The notes below the pieces were generated by a model, which searched no databases, was not told where the DNA came from, and worked only from the letters and a program-made list of their open reading frames with translations. DNA of 64,000 bases, from contig OX485805.1 of the NCBI GenBank assembly GCA_950295325.1, forward strand, positions 42,618,758 through 42,682,757, written 5' to 3'. This document shows positions 11,068 through 22,028 of this stretch, piece by piece. The position numbers were made by a program, and so were the translations under genes. Each line of letters opens with the position of its first letter. Within the stretch, counting starts at the first letter, position 1. Source of the stretch: Polytrichum commune (taxonomy: Eukaryota > Streptophyta > Polytrichopsida > Polytrichales > Polytrichaceae).

Positions 11068-14000
11068 TCACAACTTTGATTGGCAGAATTTCTCTGACGA
11101 ACTGAATGGCCACCTGAACAAGTATGATGGGAGAGCCATTAATTTCCTGATCCACACAAACCTAACTGGTTTATGGACCACTTCCATCCTGCACAAAGAA
11201 TCAAAGCTCTGCTTCATGTGTGGAGCGACTACTTGTTCCTGTCAGACAAAAGAAATTAAGCTTCAGAGTCACAAAGATGTGAGATTGCACAGCCCTCCAA
11301 TTGTCCAATATGGTCATCCCTTAAAAATGACATAACTACCCTTACATCAACCACAAGCAAGATAAACAAACAACTCATTCACCTAAACTCAAACCTGATA
11401 TTTCCTGCACTCTCTGAAATCCCAAGTCGTTTTTACACCCCATGCAATGTGCAGGTTCTATATCATGAATAATTAGTCTTCTAAATGCAGTATCAAAAAT
11501 ATGATCCTAAACTCTAAACTTCAAACCCTGACCACAATAGAAGGGAAGGAGACAGGTCCTGCAAAATGGAGGCAGTGCCTGACAGGAAAGAAAAAGACAT
11601 TTTCACAAAAGAAAGAGAAACTGCATACCTTGAAGACCTCAAATGGACAGAAGACACTACCATTACATGCCTGCACAGACATGATCATGTTCCATAGTTG
11701 TCACTATGTGAAAAGAAGTCCACCACAACAAAACAAAGAAATGCAGTTGGAAGGTTAAATGATAAGTGTTAAAGTTGATCCAGTGCACACAACAGACAGA
11801 CTCATAACATAGGTCAGATGTTTTGAAAGTCTACCTCGCATTTTACAGCCATATTCTCACAACACTCTATATAAGCAAATTTACACAACAAGTCATATCT
11901 ACTGGAATCATCTTCTAACTCAACATGACTTTTGGTCAGGAGTTGGTTGATTTGCATACACTACCTTCCATGTTCAGTAGGTTTGGGTGCATGCTTAAAG
12001 GTAGTGTCAAGGATTGAACAAAGAGCTTTCTAATCGGTTTAGTTGAGGGTCAAACTCATGTTGGCATGTCAAGGTACTAAAATGAGCTTAGCCCTCAATA
12101 AACTGATATAGGTTTCTTTTCATTCAAATTCAAACAATACCTCTGAGCATGCACCACGAGTAGGAAGACATTATTGATATTGTATGCATAACAACCAATG
12201 ACGGTTCAGACAGGACCAACTCCTGACGAAAAATTCTGCAACAGAAATTCTGCAAAGAGCTTCAAACACAAGAGCACATACTATTGTCACTGCTATACCC
12301 CCCCCCCCCCCCCCCCCCACCCAAAAAAACCCTTATGGAGCAATGATACTTACTGGCATGACCACAGGCTTCTCATTATGCAACGCTTGCACCAGGTATT
12401 TTCCATGTGCACTATCTGAAGGGCACTTGTAAAGAACCAGAGCGGTATTTGCACCAAAAGGAGCCACTAAAGACCCTCTCCATAACCTTCGCTGGGGAGG
12501 CCTCATGGGGGCCTGCAACGGTTGTTCACTTTGGACATACTTCATGTCTGCACTAGGTCAAAATACATATTCCAACAAAATCATATCAAGATCACATTGC
12601 TCTTGTCCACAAGATATTCCAAACAAAGTCAAAAATCATTGCAAGTGCTGCTAATGTGGGCCACTAAGCTATTTCTTTATAAGCTAATAGTAATATAAGA
12701 TATTCAAGTGTCACTTCAGGAAACTTAGATATAGAGATCTTTAAAAACCATAAGTTCCTAGTTTGAAACAAATGCCTGCCAATATCACAAATGTGCATCC
12801 TGCACTACAACCAGTAAAACCCAACAGGAAAAACAAAGAGGAGATTACCATCATCTTCCAAGAAAAGGCCGAGGAGACAAGTAAAAGGAATGACAGTCTC
12901 TGCATGTGCAAACCGCAATCTCGCCTTCTCTGTCGCCTTGTCACTGTGAGACTCTGCAGCACCAAAAGCCAGCATTACGCCACGAAAGCCATCACACACC
13001 TCACGACTAGATCTTTCCTCCAAAGCTCATAAATGACAAGGCTATGCAAATTGGGTCGTGTAAATTGTTGTAAAATCCCAACTCACTTCTCAATCTTATA
13101 CAAACCAAAGGCTTTGAGCAGAAAAATCTTCATTTTTGTCTGTCAAGAACTCACATGCTTGCCGCAAACAAAACCATGCACTAAATGATTTATCCATAGT
13201 AGGCTCATAATCAGTCTGCATCACACCACTACTCCATACATTCAAGAGATAGACTGAACTTACTGTCAACTGCCATAGCTCGTTCCATGCTTTGAACTAC
13301 ATCATCAAGCAATGGAACACCCATTCGGTAATTAATTGTTGCTCCATAACCCTTCAGGTGATGCATTTCCAAGTCATCTGCCCACTCCAGCAACTCCACC
13401 TGCACAGAGCCACAAAATTGCTTCATCACTTTATTGTCCATTATCTGCACACCAGATATAACATACACAAATGAAACATGACCAACTACTATTTGGCCAA
13501 ATGCTAGTCAGTTGATGTAAGCCCTTGAAATATATCGTCCCTCAAAAATTGGAGTTAATTCTTTATCTTTCACCTCCTTCCTATGTCAGCACAAGACTAA
13601 ATGAAACTCCCACCTCCTCAGCAGTAAAAAGACCACATGCTCCATCAATAACGTCCAACAATGACGCCTCCTGTTAAAAGCACCGATTTTGTCAGACACA
13701 GAAACTCACTTATATAGACAAATACTACATCCAGCATTTACCCCATCCACAGCAAAGAACCACAACTGTCTATATATTTTCCAGCCGAAGGCTACAATCC
13801 ATAGTGTTAAAACAGCAAATCAAGAATTTCATTTTAGAACAGTTAACCACCACTTTAGGTTGAGATCAGCCACCACCCCTGAATGAGATTATCATTTATT
13901 GAATAATAGGATCACTCAGGATCTAGTAAGTGTCCTGGATTTCCAATCCATCATGTGAAAGACACAGCTGATAAGGATAATCTAACTTCACTCAACTATC

Positions 14001-16042
14001 AACATTACAATCAGTTTAAGACAACTAGTTTGCCTCGGTGAACATGGAAAACCTTGACTAGACTAACACTTGGACACCAATAAGGGTTAATTTTTCACTA
14101 GACAAAGTCATTCAGGTGCAACTGAACCAAACACTTACATTTTTACAAAGCAACCAAAGGGAGGTCACATCATCATTGGTGACTGCCAATCCAAAACGTT
14201 CCTTCACAGCCATGGCTACCGTGGTATAAGCCTGCTCTTGCCAGCCAGCTACTTTTGGTTTTCGCAACTTCTTCGATTCCTACATGCAAATAGAAATAAA
14301 ACTTCATGCTTGAAATACATAATCTGGATACACAAGCAATATAGTTTCCTTCAAAACCAACACAACGACTAAGAAAAAAGCAAGAATTCCGAATGAAGAA
14401 AAATGCTACAATCACACTTACTCGAAGTCTCCCATTGCCAAAAACATCAGATACATGTCTTTTTGAAGGATCTCCTCTACCTAGGACACAAACATGTCAC
14501 CTATTGATAGAAACAAACTGAAGAAGAGATGCAGATGCACAAAAACACGATGCAATAATGCCACAGAATCATGTCATGAATATGATTTTTAAAATACCTT
14601 GTATGCCATACAAGTGTCATGGAAGCGAAGGTGGATATCACGGCCTTTGCTGTCTGTAAGAACAGCAAAAGCTCGTTGTTTTCCCGGACCCAACGTCCCC
14701 TGGCCGGTAAACATCCCCATCCCAAAAGCTACAGAACTTGCAGAAGACCTTCCTACCTGCAATTCAAGAATATGAGAAGCACAATCTTCCAAAATCTTTC
14801 AACAAGGACACACACCACAACACTAAACGAACCAAGAAAAATGGGACTAACGTGTCCTCATATGTAGAATCACCTGTGTGGCAATAATTGGATAGATATC
14901 CGGGTGATACTCGTCGCTAAAAATCTCTGGAAATCTATTCCGATACCGCTGCGCGAGGTCATACAACTCCTCCTCGCCCTTTGGTAGTAGCTCCCCTCCC
15001 ACCTTTTTGCCTTCCCATGGTGATTTCCATCCTTTAATCCAAGCTGGAAGCAGATCCACATCCGGTGACGCCTTTTCTGCATCCGCAGCTAATTTTTCAA
15101 GCCGATCCGCAAAACCCTCCAGCTCTTTGATGCGCTTCTTCGTGGGACCACGTGTACCATGCCTAGCCTGATGAAATGAACATGCAACTCTTTTAGGTTT
15201 TCCTACTTCGAAGTTTCAAATGTTTCAAAGAAACTACTAAACCAAGCATCCCAAAGTACACAGTGCACCAGATTAATGCCATTCTTCAAAAGCACACACT
15301 CAAATCCACTTCAAAATTGACTTGAATATAACGCAATTGCCTGTATTCATAATCATGGAGGAAGGATAACACATACCACAAGATTGAATAGGATAGGAAC
15401 GCATCCAGCTGGCACATCTTCAGCTTCTCCATTCCCGTACTCAATACCCTTTCCTGCTGCATAGCTGCACAACAAAGAGAAAATCAATCAAAAATGAACC
15501 CAGTGTGGAATCCTTGAGGAGATTCCCTTGAGCTTTATGTTTCTGATTTTCAACATACTACACCCAGTCTCATGAGCAACCTATTGAACTCAAACGCTAA
15601 CCCTCCTCAACTCCTCAACTCCAAGCAGTGCCAAACAACCTCAAATTCGAGAATATTCAAAATTCAAACAGGAGAAAACACTACAACAGAATCTAATAAC
15701 AAATCACCAGATTTTCTCGCTCTACCTAATCCCAATTGTACCATCAACATTCTTTTACCTGCTCGACACTCATCTCCCTTAACAATTCACACAACAAACT
15801 TAACTACACCTAAATTTGAATGCAATTCGGGATAGTATGTGAGCTCAAAATTCTGGTCAAGGAAGGCTTCAATCAAACCTTGTGGAGCTCGATAGATGCT
15901 CCCTCACGTCAAACTCCGCCGGTGCACCGTGAATTCCAATCCAAATCTCTGCTACCAAGCTCAAGGAAATCAAAATGGTCAACGCTCGTGTCAATCGAAA
16001 TGTGCGCGGAGATCCTCCGTACCGATCCATGGCTCCCATCAT
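11068..16042 (-). CDS. MINPP: Multiple inositol polyphosphate phosphatase (MINPP), 11 exons, 540 aa
   Basis: Histidine acid phosphatase that removes phosphates from InsP6 (phytate) and lower inositol phosphates in the secretory/extracellular compartment. Coding exons, in order: 16042-15879, 15464-15377, 15167-14874, 14756-14598, 14279-14139, 13670-13614, 13399-13264, 13025-12849, 12547-12354, 11670-11629, 11238-11068. All have AG/GT borders and add to 1623 nt in one frame. Residues 86-92 are the catalytic RHGTRGP; residues 387-389 are the proton-donor HAE, inside RLRFAHAETVIPF. Also diagnostic are KSPWEGKKVGGELL, the ATQVGRSSASSVAFG region, KGYGATINYRMGVPLL and APFGANTALVLY. A hydrophobic segment at about 19-40 (LTILISLSLVAEIW) before GAPAEF is a signal peptide or anchor. 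Three ATGs (16042, 16039, 16030) could start translation; I took the first. The protein ends in SKL. Exon 8's acceptor (13027-13026) is the weakest junction, but phase demands it. Confidence 0.93.
12298..12318. repeat. C21 homopolymer in MINPP intron 10
   Basis: Twenty-one consecutive C on the + strand (G on the transcript strand), 36 bp from the exon 9 donor at 12353. Its length is likely unstable and hard to sequence. Confidence 0.9.
14422..14480 (-). other. Possible cassette (poison) exon in MINPP intron 4
   Basis: 59 nt bounded by a good acceptor (CCTAG before GTAGAGGAG) and a consensus donor (GTAAGT). It stays open in the incoming frame (VEEILQKDMYLMF). The conserved protein needs exon 4 joined straight to exon 5 (..MAYK then ESKKLRKP..). 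Inclusion of 59 nt would shift the frame and meet TAG at 14251-14249 in exon 5. It is either a cryptic exon or a regulated one leading to mRNA decay. Confidence 0.3.
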
Positions 16043-16325
16043 CACCAAACAACAAGCAACAAGCAACAAGCAACAAACAATACCCCTAGTGTCGCCTGCA
16101 AGAGCCTTAGGTAGAGAAGAGTGAGCAAATGCGAAACCCTAAGTTAGAAAAACAACTTCGGAGGAGGAAGACCAAGCGACCGACACGTGGATGACCATTC
16201 TGCTTGCCATGTCATTGGTGACGTGTCCACCGAACCTTGAACCATTACAGAGTCCTACGTGTGGAAATAAGTCTGACAGATTCTTAGATTTTAAGTCAAT
16301 GGCTTGGATAATGGTGATCATCAAC

Positions 16326-16333
16326 ATATATAG
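16326..16333 (-). promoter_or_regulatory. Candidate TATA box of MINPP
   Basis: CTATATAT on the minus strand lies about 285 bp upstream of the first ATG, implying a leader of roughly 250 nt. This is position-based inference only. Confidence 0.3.
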
Positions 16334-16339
16334 TGGTGC

Positions 16340-16685
16340 GCACATGAGCTTCCTCCGCCGCTTGGCCAGGCGGAGGAGGATGATAATCATCCGGCGTTGG
16401 ATGACCTCCGCCGGCTGTGGGGGCGGAGCGGACCGTCCGCCCCAGCCCGGAAGGGACGGGTCCGCCCCCATCAGCCACACCAAATCAAGAAATTTTTTTT
16501 ATATATAATAAAAAATGCTGACAGATAGGAGAGGCGGAGGGTTGAGGGCCAGTGCGCAGGCACTTGGCCTGGCTGGTCAGCCACCTCCCCGGCCCCCCCG
16601 CCGGCCAATCGCGGAGGGCCACCTGGCTTCCGCCAGGCTGGGGCGGAGGTGGCCCTCCGCCCATGTGCCCGGGACCTATGACTCA
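16340..16685. repeat. GC-rich, multiply palindromic block upstream of MINPP
   Basis: Unlike its surroundings this block is strongly GC-rich and full of inverted repeats. CCTCCGCC pairs with GGCGGAGG around GCTTGGCCA (16352-16376). GGGGGCGGA pairs with TCCGCCCCC (about 16419-16469). GGAGGGCCACCT pairs with AGGTGGCCCTCC (about 16614-16658). Open frames over it are a composition effect. It may be a GC-rich element or a CpG-type promoter block. Confidence 0.55.
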
Positions 16686-18391
16686 TGCCCCCTTCCCACC
16701 TGACTTTAGCTAATAATAAGACTAAAAGTTGGTTCTAACAACCCGGCCTTCACACCATCCACATTATCTAGTGCCCAGCCTAGTTGGCAAATGATGTGGC
16801 ATGGCTTAAAAGTGGAGGTTTTAACCCTCCAGCACCGACCCTCCCTCCCATCGGTACCTGGACACGAGGCAAGAATGTAGGAGCTTTAAAAGTGTCGCCT
16901 CCCGCCCTTGTGATTGTTTGCTTTTTAGTCTTAGCTATGAGGGCATGAGGAGCTTCATTAACAAAAACCAATGGTAAGATAGGTGAGTAGTAAGGCATGT
17001 GGGGGCAGGGGTGTTTTTCCCCAAAGTTTTTACCCGTCCACGTCCAAAAACCTCGAATTGAAAGGCAAAAAAAATTGCAACCCGTCCCAAAACCGGTAAT
17101 TTCAAAACCAACCCGTCCATGGAAAGGTTAAAGAAAAAACAACCCGTCCCAAAACCGGTAATTTCTAAACCAACCCGTCCATGAAAAGGTTAAAGAAAAA
17201 AAACAAGTTGATAAAGATAACCCGAAAGATGTCAGCATGTGATTGGTTGCACTTGGAAACAATAGTATCTTCCTTCAATTCTGCTTTATCTATTTTAACT
17301 GCCACCTGCCCCATTTCGTCCACATAGACTAGTTCAGAGAAACAAACTCAGATCCTTCACAGCAAGTTGTTGTCTCCTTCATCCTTTTCTCTCGGGATTG
17401 TATCTGCTTCCGAAGATACCGATCATATCTTCCAATTCTTCTTTCCATGTCGCGGTTTGAACCGGCTGCGGTGATGAGTGCCGTTTCCTTTCCTCTCTTT
17501 TTTCCTAAGTTGCACTTTCTGAGTTCCTCTTGGTCCAGTGAGCACTGCAATATGTGAGAGGGGTTTTTCTAAACAAAACCTTATCAAAAGTCATCTACGT
17601 ACTATGTTGAAGTTAATTAGAAACTTTAGATGCTTTGATGCGCATTTCATGTGCAAATATTCCATTTGAAAACATCAATTGGAATGCAGTGATGCTTGTT
17701 TGGAGAAACATGAAGGATAGGAGAATTCATCCACTTCTTTGAAGGGTAAGTAGCTCTTTGTTTTAAAAAATTTGAACATGTTTATATATACTAATTCATA
17801 TTCAATTACTAAGTTTACCTTCAATTATAATCTTTAACATGTTAAAAAGGTTCTAAATTTTGTGGTTGATGAATTAATGTACGTAGGTGAATCAAGCACT
17901 TCAAGATTGATATTTTGATTGGGTATTAGTGGTTTGATTGCATTATGCTTATATTCACATGTCATATATGACATAATGTAATTGATATTTGTACCATTTT
18001 TTTTTGGAAAATATTTTATTTAAAAATGTTATTTTTAGAACCCGTCCAAAGTGAATTTGACACATCCCAAAACCGGTTCATTTTCTAAGAACCCGTCCAC
18101 TGGAAATGTTTTTTTTTAATAAACATGTCCGTAGCCATGTCAGGGACCTTGTGAAAAATCACCACTGCATGTGGGAGTGGGACAAAAACTACCCAACGTT
18201 CATTGCTTGGTAGACAAAACAATGAGCATGTGTGAAAGCTACTTAACTAAAAGCTACTTAAAAAATCTCCGGAGCAAGTTCTTGTAGGTGCATTGGGATA
18301 GCCGGATGCCTCCGCTATAACCGAGGGAGCTTTACCCGGTTTTTAGGAAATACTTCTAGTCTTAGCTAAAGTTAGGTGGGAAGGGGGCATC
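16686..18391. mobile_element. TIR element of about 1.7 kb with a hAT-like element inside
   Basis: ATGCCCCCTTCCCACCTGAC at 16686 and its near-exact inverse ending at 18391 start inverted repeats. The similarity continues inward for about 65 bp (CTTTAGCTAA, GACTAAAAGT against GACTAGAAGT). Flanks outside do not match. No transposase frame is seen. I could not define a target duplication, so the superfamily is open. Confidence 0.55.
17005..18168. mobile_element. hAT-like non-autonomous element
   Basis: The left end GCAGGGGTGTTTTTC and the right end, read inward, GCAGTGGTGATTTTTC are inverted repeats. They are flanked by ATGTGGGG (16997-17004) and ATGTGGGA (18169-18176), a 7/8 match fitting the 8-bp duplication of hAT elements. 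Subterminal copies of AACCCGTCC and CCCAAAACCGG are repeated near both ends. At 17090-17205 they form two tandem units of about 60 bp. There is no transposase, so it is a deletion or MITE-type derivative. Confidence 0.65.
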
Positions 18392-18392
18392 A

Positions 18393-19460
18393 GGGCCACT
18401 TCACACACGAGACTGAAGGCCCATGACCATGGCAATGTAAGAGCTCTCATTGGTCGAAAAGGCGTAGACCGTCCAAGTTCACTTCACACTTGGAGGTGAA
18501 CACCTAAAGGCCCAACGAAAAGTCCGTGAATGAAAAATCCACATGGAGTCCTACATGGAAAGTTGTGGATAAGGGTGCATGCTCTACCGGAATTTGCGTC
18601 AAACCCACCTTCAAGAGGTGGGCCTGACGCAAATTGCAGGAGACCATGACTTTTTTTAATATTTTTCTAGCAAGACATATTTTAGGATAGACTGCATGAT
18701 AGATTCCAAGACATATTCCAAGACAAACATACACCACCAAGTAATTCTCTTAAATTGATAAAGTTTGAGACATTTTATATTAAACCACATCCTCCCCCCT
18801 TTTTCCGCCAACAAAATATGTAATGGTCCCGCAACATGGTTCATTCTCACTTCACACTATGCTTGAGGGCCCATGACTACATAAAATAGCTTTCCCAAAA
18901 CCCATGGTGCGGCCTTTGGATGAGAGTCAAGGATCCTCACCATTACGAGGTTACGGCTCTTGGCTCATGTGTGAAGCAGCCCTGAGAGCCCGTGACCATT
19001 ACACTTCAATCACTCTCATTTGTGGAAAAGGCGGTGCCGGTCCAACTTCGCTTCACACTACGCTTGAGGGACCAACGGAGTATGTGAATGCAAGATGGAT
19101 GTAAATTCTACATAAATTCCTACATGGCATCAAATGGATCATGTTCCATGGTCACTTGGACTATTTTCAAAAACCACCTCTTGGAGGTAGGCCTAACACA
19201 AAACCGTTAGACCATGGCACTTTGAACACTCACAACCATTGATTCATTCTATTTTATCATGTGTGAGGAACTGCATGAATAGAATTTCATCGAAAAAGCA
19301 TTTGGTTGAGGGCCCGGTCACATATGACTTCACACTACACTTGAGGATCCGTGACCACACTACATGATTTTGGAGGTGTCTTGGGACAACCTTTGGACAC
19401 TTTCTTTTGGGTTCTCACAATGTCATGGTCACGGCTCTTGGCTCATGTGTGAAGTGGCCC
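18393..19460. mobile_element. Family A TIR element, dimeric copy
   Basis: The outer ends are GGGCCACTTCACAC and GTGTGAAGTGGCCC, bordered by TCA on both sides (18390-18392 and 19461-19463), a 3-bp duplication as in PIF/Harbinger. A further internal terminus GTGTGAAGCAGCCC at 18969-18982 shows two related monomers fused head to tail. Each carries the internal hairpin text (TTTGCGTCAA..CCTGACGCAAA in the first). Two other copies lie at 22586-22984 and 60677-61278. It is non-coding. Confidence 0.65.
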
Positions 19461-19524
19461 TCAACCAATTTAATGAGGTATGGTACAGGGCCCTATCATT
19501 GTGTGGGCACTTCCAACTCTAAAA

Positions 19525-20210
19525 AGGTAGATAGGTCTTAAATGGTTACTTCCTCCAACTATCCCACTTCTCCTAGGATATGAAACACACAACAAATGCA
19601 AGATGGTTAGCACATCCAAATCAAGGATGTAGCCACTTTCATCATACTTTCCGGAGCTTGTATGAATACCATCTGAACTCTGTATCATCAACCTCCTTAA
19701 TGTCACTCCTTCTCTTATATCCTAAAATCCTAGGGAACAAATGCTCTCAGTTTAAATCTCACTCCTTGTTATCAAGTTTCCCTCCCATATATTATGGGGT
19801 TTGACATTAAAACAAACCATCAAAGTATTCAAACCACACGTTCAAATGCATCATGTTGTCATCATTGTCATTATTTTAATGTTAACTTTGTGTTGTTTCA
19901 TAATGTCACATGCTACACTAATCCTCTTTTATCACACATCCATGTTAACATTACATAACTCCTTAATATCACATGCACTTTTGGTTGCCACAAATGTGAT
20001 ATTACGGAGTTTAGAGTGTATCTTATTCATTGTCGAAGTGAAGATTCTCGTGCTCGTTAAATGGTCATGTAGGTCCCCTCAATTATGTTGATTATTGAGC
20101 CTATAATGATCATCATATTTTGAGCACGTAATCCAATCTCTTCTGAACACGTGTCTTTTTAATATCTGCTCTTGGAGCCATACCACACCACATACCACTC
20201 AAATATAAAT
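19525..20210 (+). repeat. Dispersed repeat R, copy interrupted by a family B element
   Basis: Starts AAGGTAGATAGGTCTTAAAT and ends ACCACTCAAATATAAATG. Its two halves (19525-19690 and 20010-20210) match 22209-22520 and 33128-33482 as a continuous repeat, so the family B element at 19693-20009 was inserted later. Confidence 0.6.
19693..20009 (+). mobile_element. MITE-like element, family B, copy 2
   Basis: The termini CTCCTTAATGTCAC and GTGATATTACGGAG are 14-bp inverted repeats around 317 bp without coding capacity. It is the inverse of 8603-8915 and sits inside repeat R. Confidence 0.65.
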
Positions 20211-21148
20211 GCTTGATTAAGATAAGTGATTGATTCCAACACATCTACTGTAAATCATTCTAGCTTGGCCAAGCCTGCCAAACCTCCCCCAAACAAGCTA
20301 CTTATTGGGGTATGGTGGGTGGCCATATTGTGGGCACTTTGAGCCCTACAAACAATTTTTTGTTGCATCAAAGATGGATGGTTGTGTTGTGAGCTTGAAG
20401 TTGGTATTCATGAACACTTCACTCATTCTCATGCTTGTGGAGATGATACAATCTTCTATAAATTCACCACAAACCACTAGAGTTCATCATTTCTCCGCGA
20501 TTTCAAAGTTAAAACTACACATGCAACAATACAACATATGTTTGTGACAACAACAATTCACCATTATAGACTATCTAGCAATTTGAAGATAGTCTTGAAC
20601 AAAGATCTAAGGGATTGGATGGAGGCATGTAGTGATGCATGGTTTTCATAGTTTATGTTGACAATATTTGACAGTGCACATTGGATTCAACATTTTAGAA
20701 TCTCAAACGACCCAATATCTCAAATATGGCATGAACTAGGACCTACTATCCAAAGAGAGAGATATGAAAGCAATGCATGTGGAGATCAAGATTACAAGTG
20801 CACTCTACAAACTTGTACTCTACTTTCTTGCAATGAATACTTTGCGATGAGCATATCAACTATGTCTAGAATTATGTCTTCATTGTGTGCAACCTCCCCA
20901 CTATACTACCAAGTTATTTGTTCACTTCCATCATTGTTAACTTGGCACCACCTTCCTTGTGTCTTTCCCACTCAAATTTCAAGGAACCATGCTTCTCGGT
21001 GGTAGAGATGGAGTAGGTACCACCAACACCACATGGCATCTATGTTGGATTTGTTGATGTAAAACCAACGTTAATCACTAAGCTTACCACTATTAGTATG
21101 GAATTAACTCACTATTAGTTGTAGCACTATATGTAAAATATATTTCAT
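20211..21148. other. AT-rich interval, nothing recognised
   Basis: No gene, RNA or element could be supported. The + frame at 20655-21005 shows no known domain and biased composition. Confidence 0.45.
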
Positions 21149-21475
21149 TAGGACACCTATATTTGAGTGGTGTGTGGTTAGATGTGCTTACAAGAACAGA
21201 TACTAAAAGTACATGCGTTTCAAAGAGAGTAGACCACATGCTCAAAATATGATAACCATTCTAGGTTTGATAGTCAACATAATTGGGGGACCTAGTTTAT
21301 ATGACCATTTCAAAAGCACAAGAATCTTCACTTTGATAATGATTAGAGCTCCAAAAATTATGAGTAAAGTGGCTTCGGCCTTGCACTGGATTTGCTGCCC
21401 ATCTCGTACTAATTGCATGTATCATATCATAGGGGAAGTCAGCTAGTCAGAAAAAGTAACCATTTAAGGGTTTAC
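21149..21475 (-). repeat. Dispersed repeat R, copy 3
   Basis: Same order of text as 549-897 (AGGACACCTATATTTGAGTG through to GGGTTTACTAC), diverged. It lies beyond the 3' end of the UXT gene. Confidence 0.6.
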
Positions 21476-22028
21476 TACCTTACTGAATCTGAGGCTCTGA
21501 CTCACATTGGCCAATTAGCATCTGAGAATTCAACAATAAAATCTGGACATTCTATTCCATTCTTCTCACGTATCAGGTATGTGAAAAGAGATAAGCACTC
21601 AGAAGGGTAAAACTGTACCATCAAATTGTCTTATCCTTTGTCTGAGTAGATCACAGGCCAAAATTTCAGTAACCTACCAAATATTGCTCATATAAAGACA
21701 TTGCAAGTCTTCAGGAAATGTATTTGGCTTTCTTTAGGTGGAAAGAGGGCTGTAAAAAAATGTCAATCTACAGATCTTGAAACTTGTCTCAGCATAATTT
21801 TAGTGTGAAAAAAACAGCACGTGTGTTCTGAAAGTGCAGATTGAGGCCAGTGTTTGACCTTCAATCTGTTTCGAAGGGCTCATAACAAATATATGCTATG
21901 ATTGGTAACCCCATCCATAAATTGTAAATCTTCTCTATATACTTACAGCAGAACCTCTATATTCAAGAGTTCTAATCAGAGGGATGTTGTTGTAGTTCCT
22001 GTCTGTCAAGAATAAATCAAGAGAATCG

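Noticed and set aside
16191-16703. Open frames of 60-114 codons across the GC-rich block
   Set aside because: Open frames are expected in GC-rich palindromic DNA; there are no domains and no splice context with MINPP.
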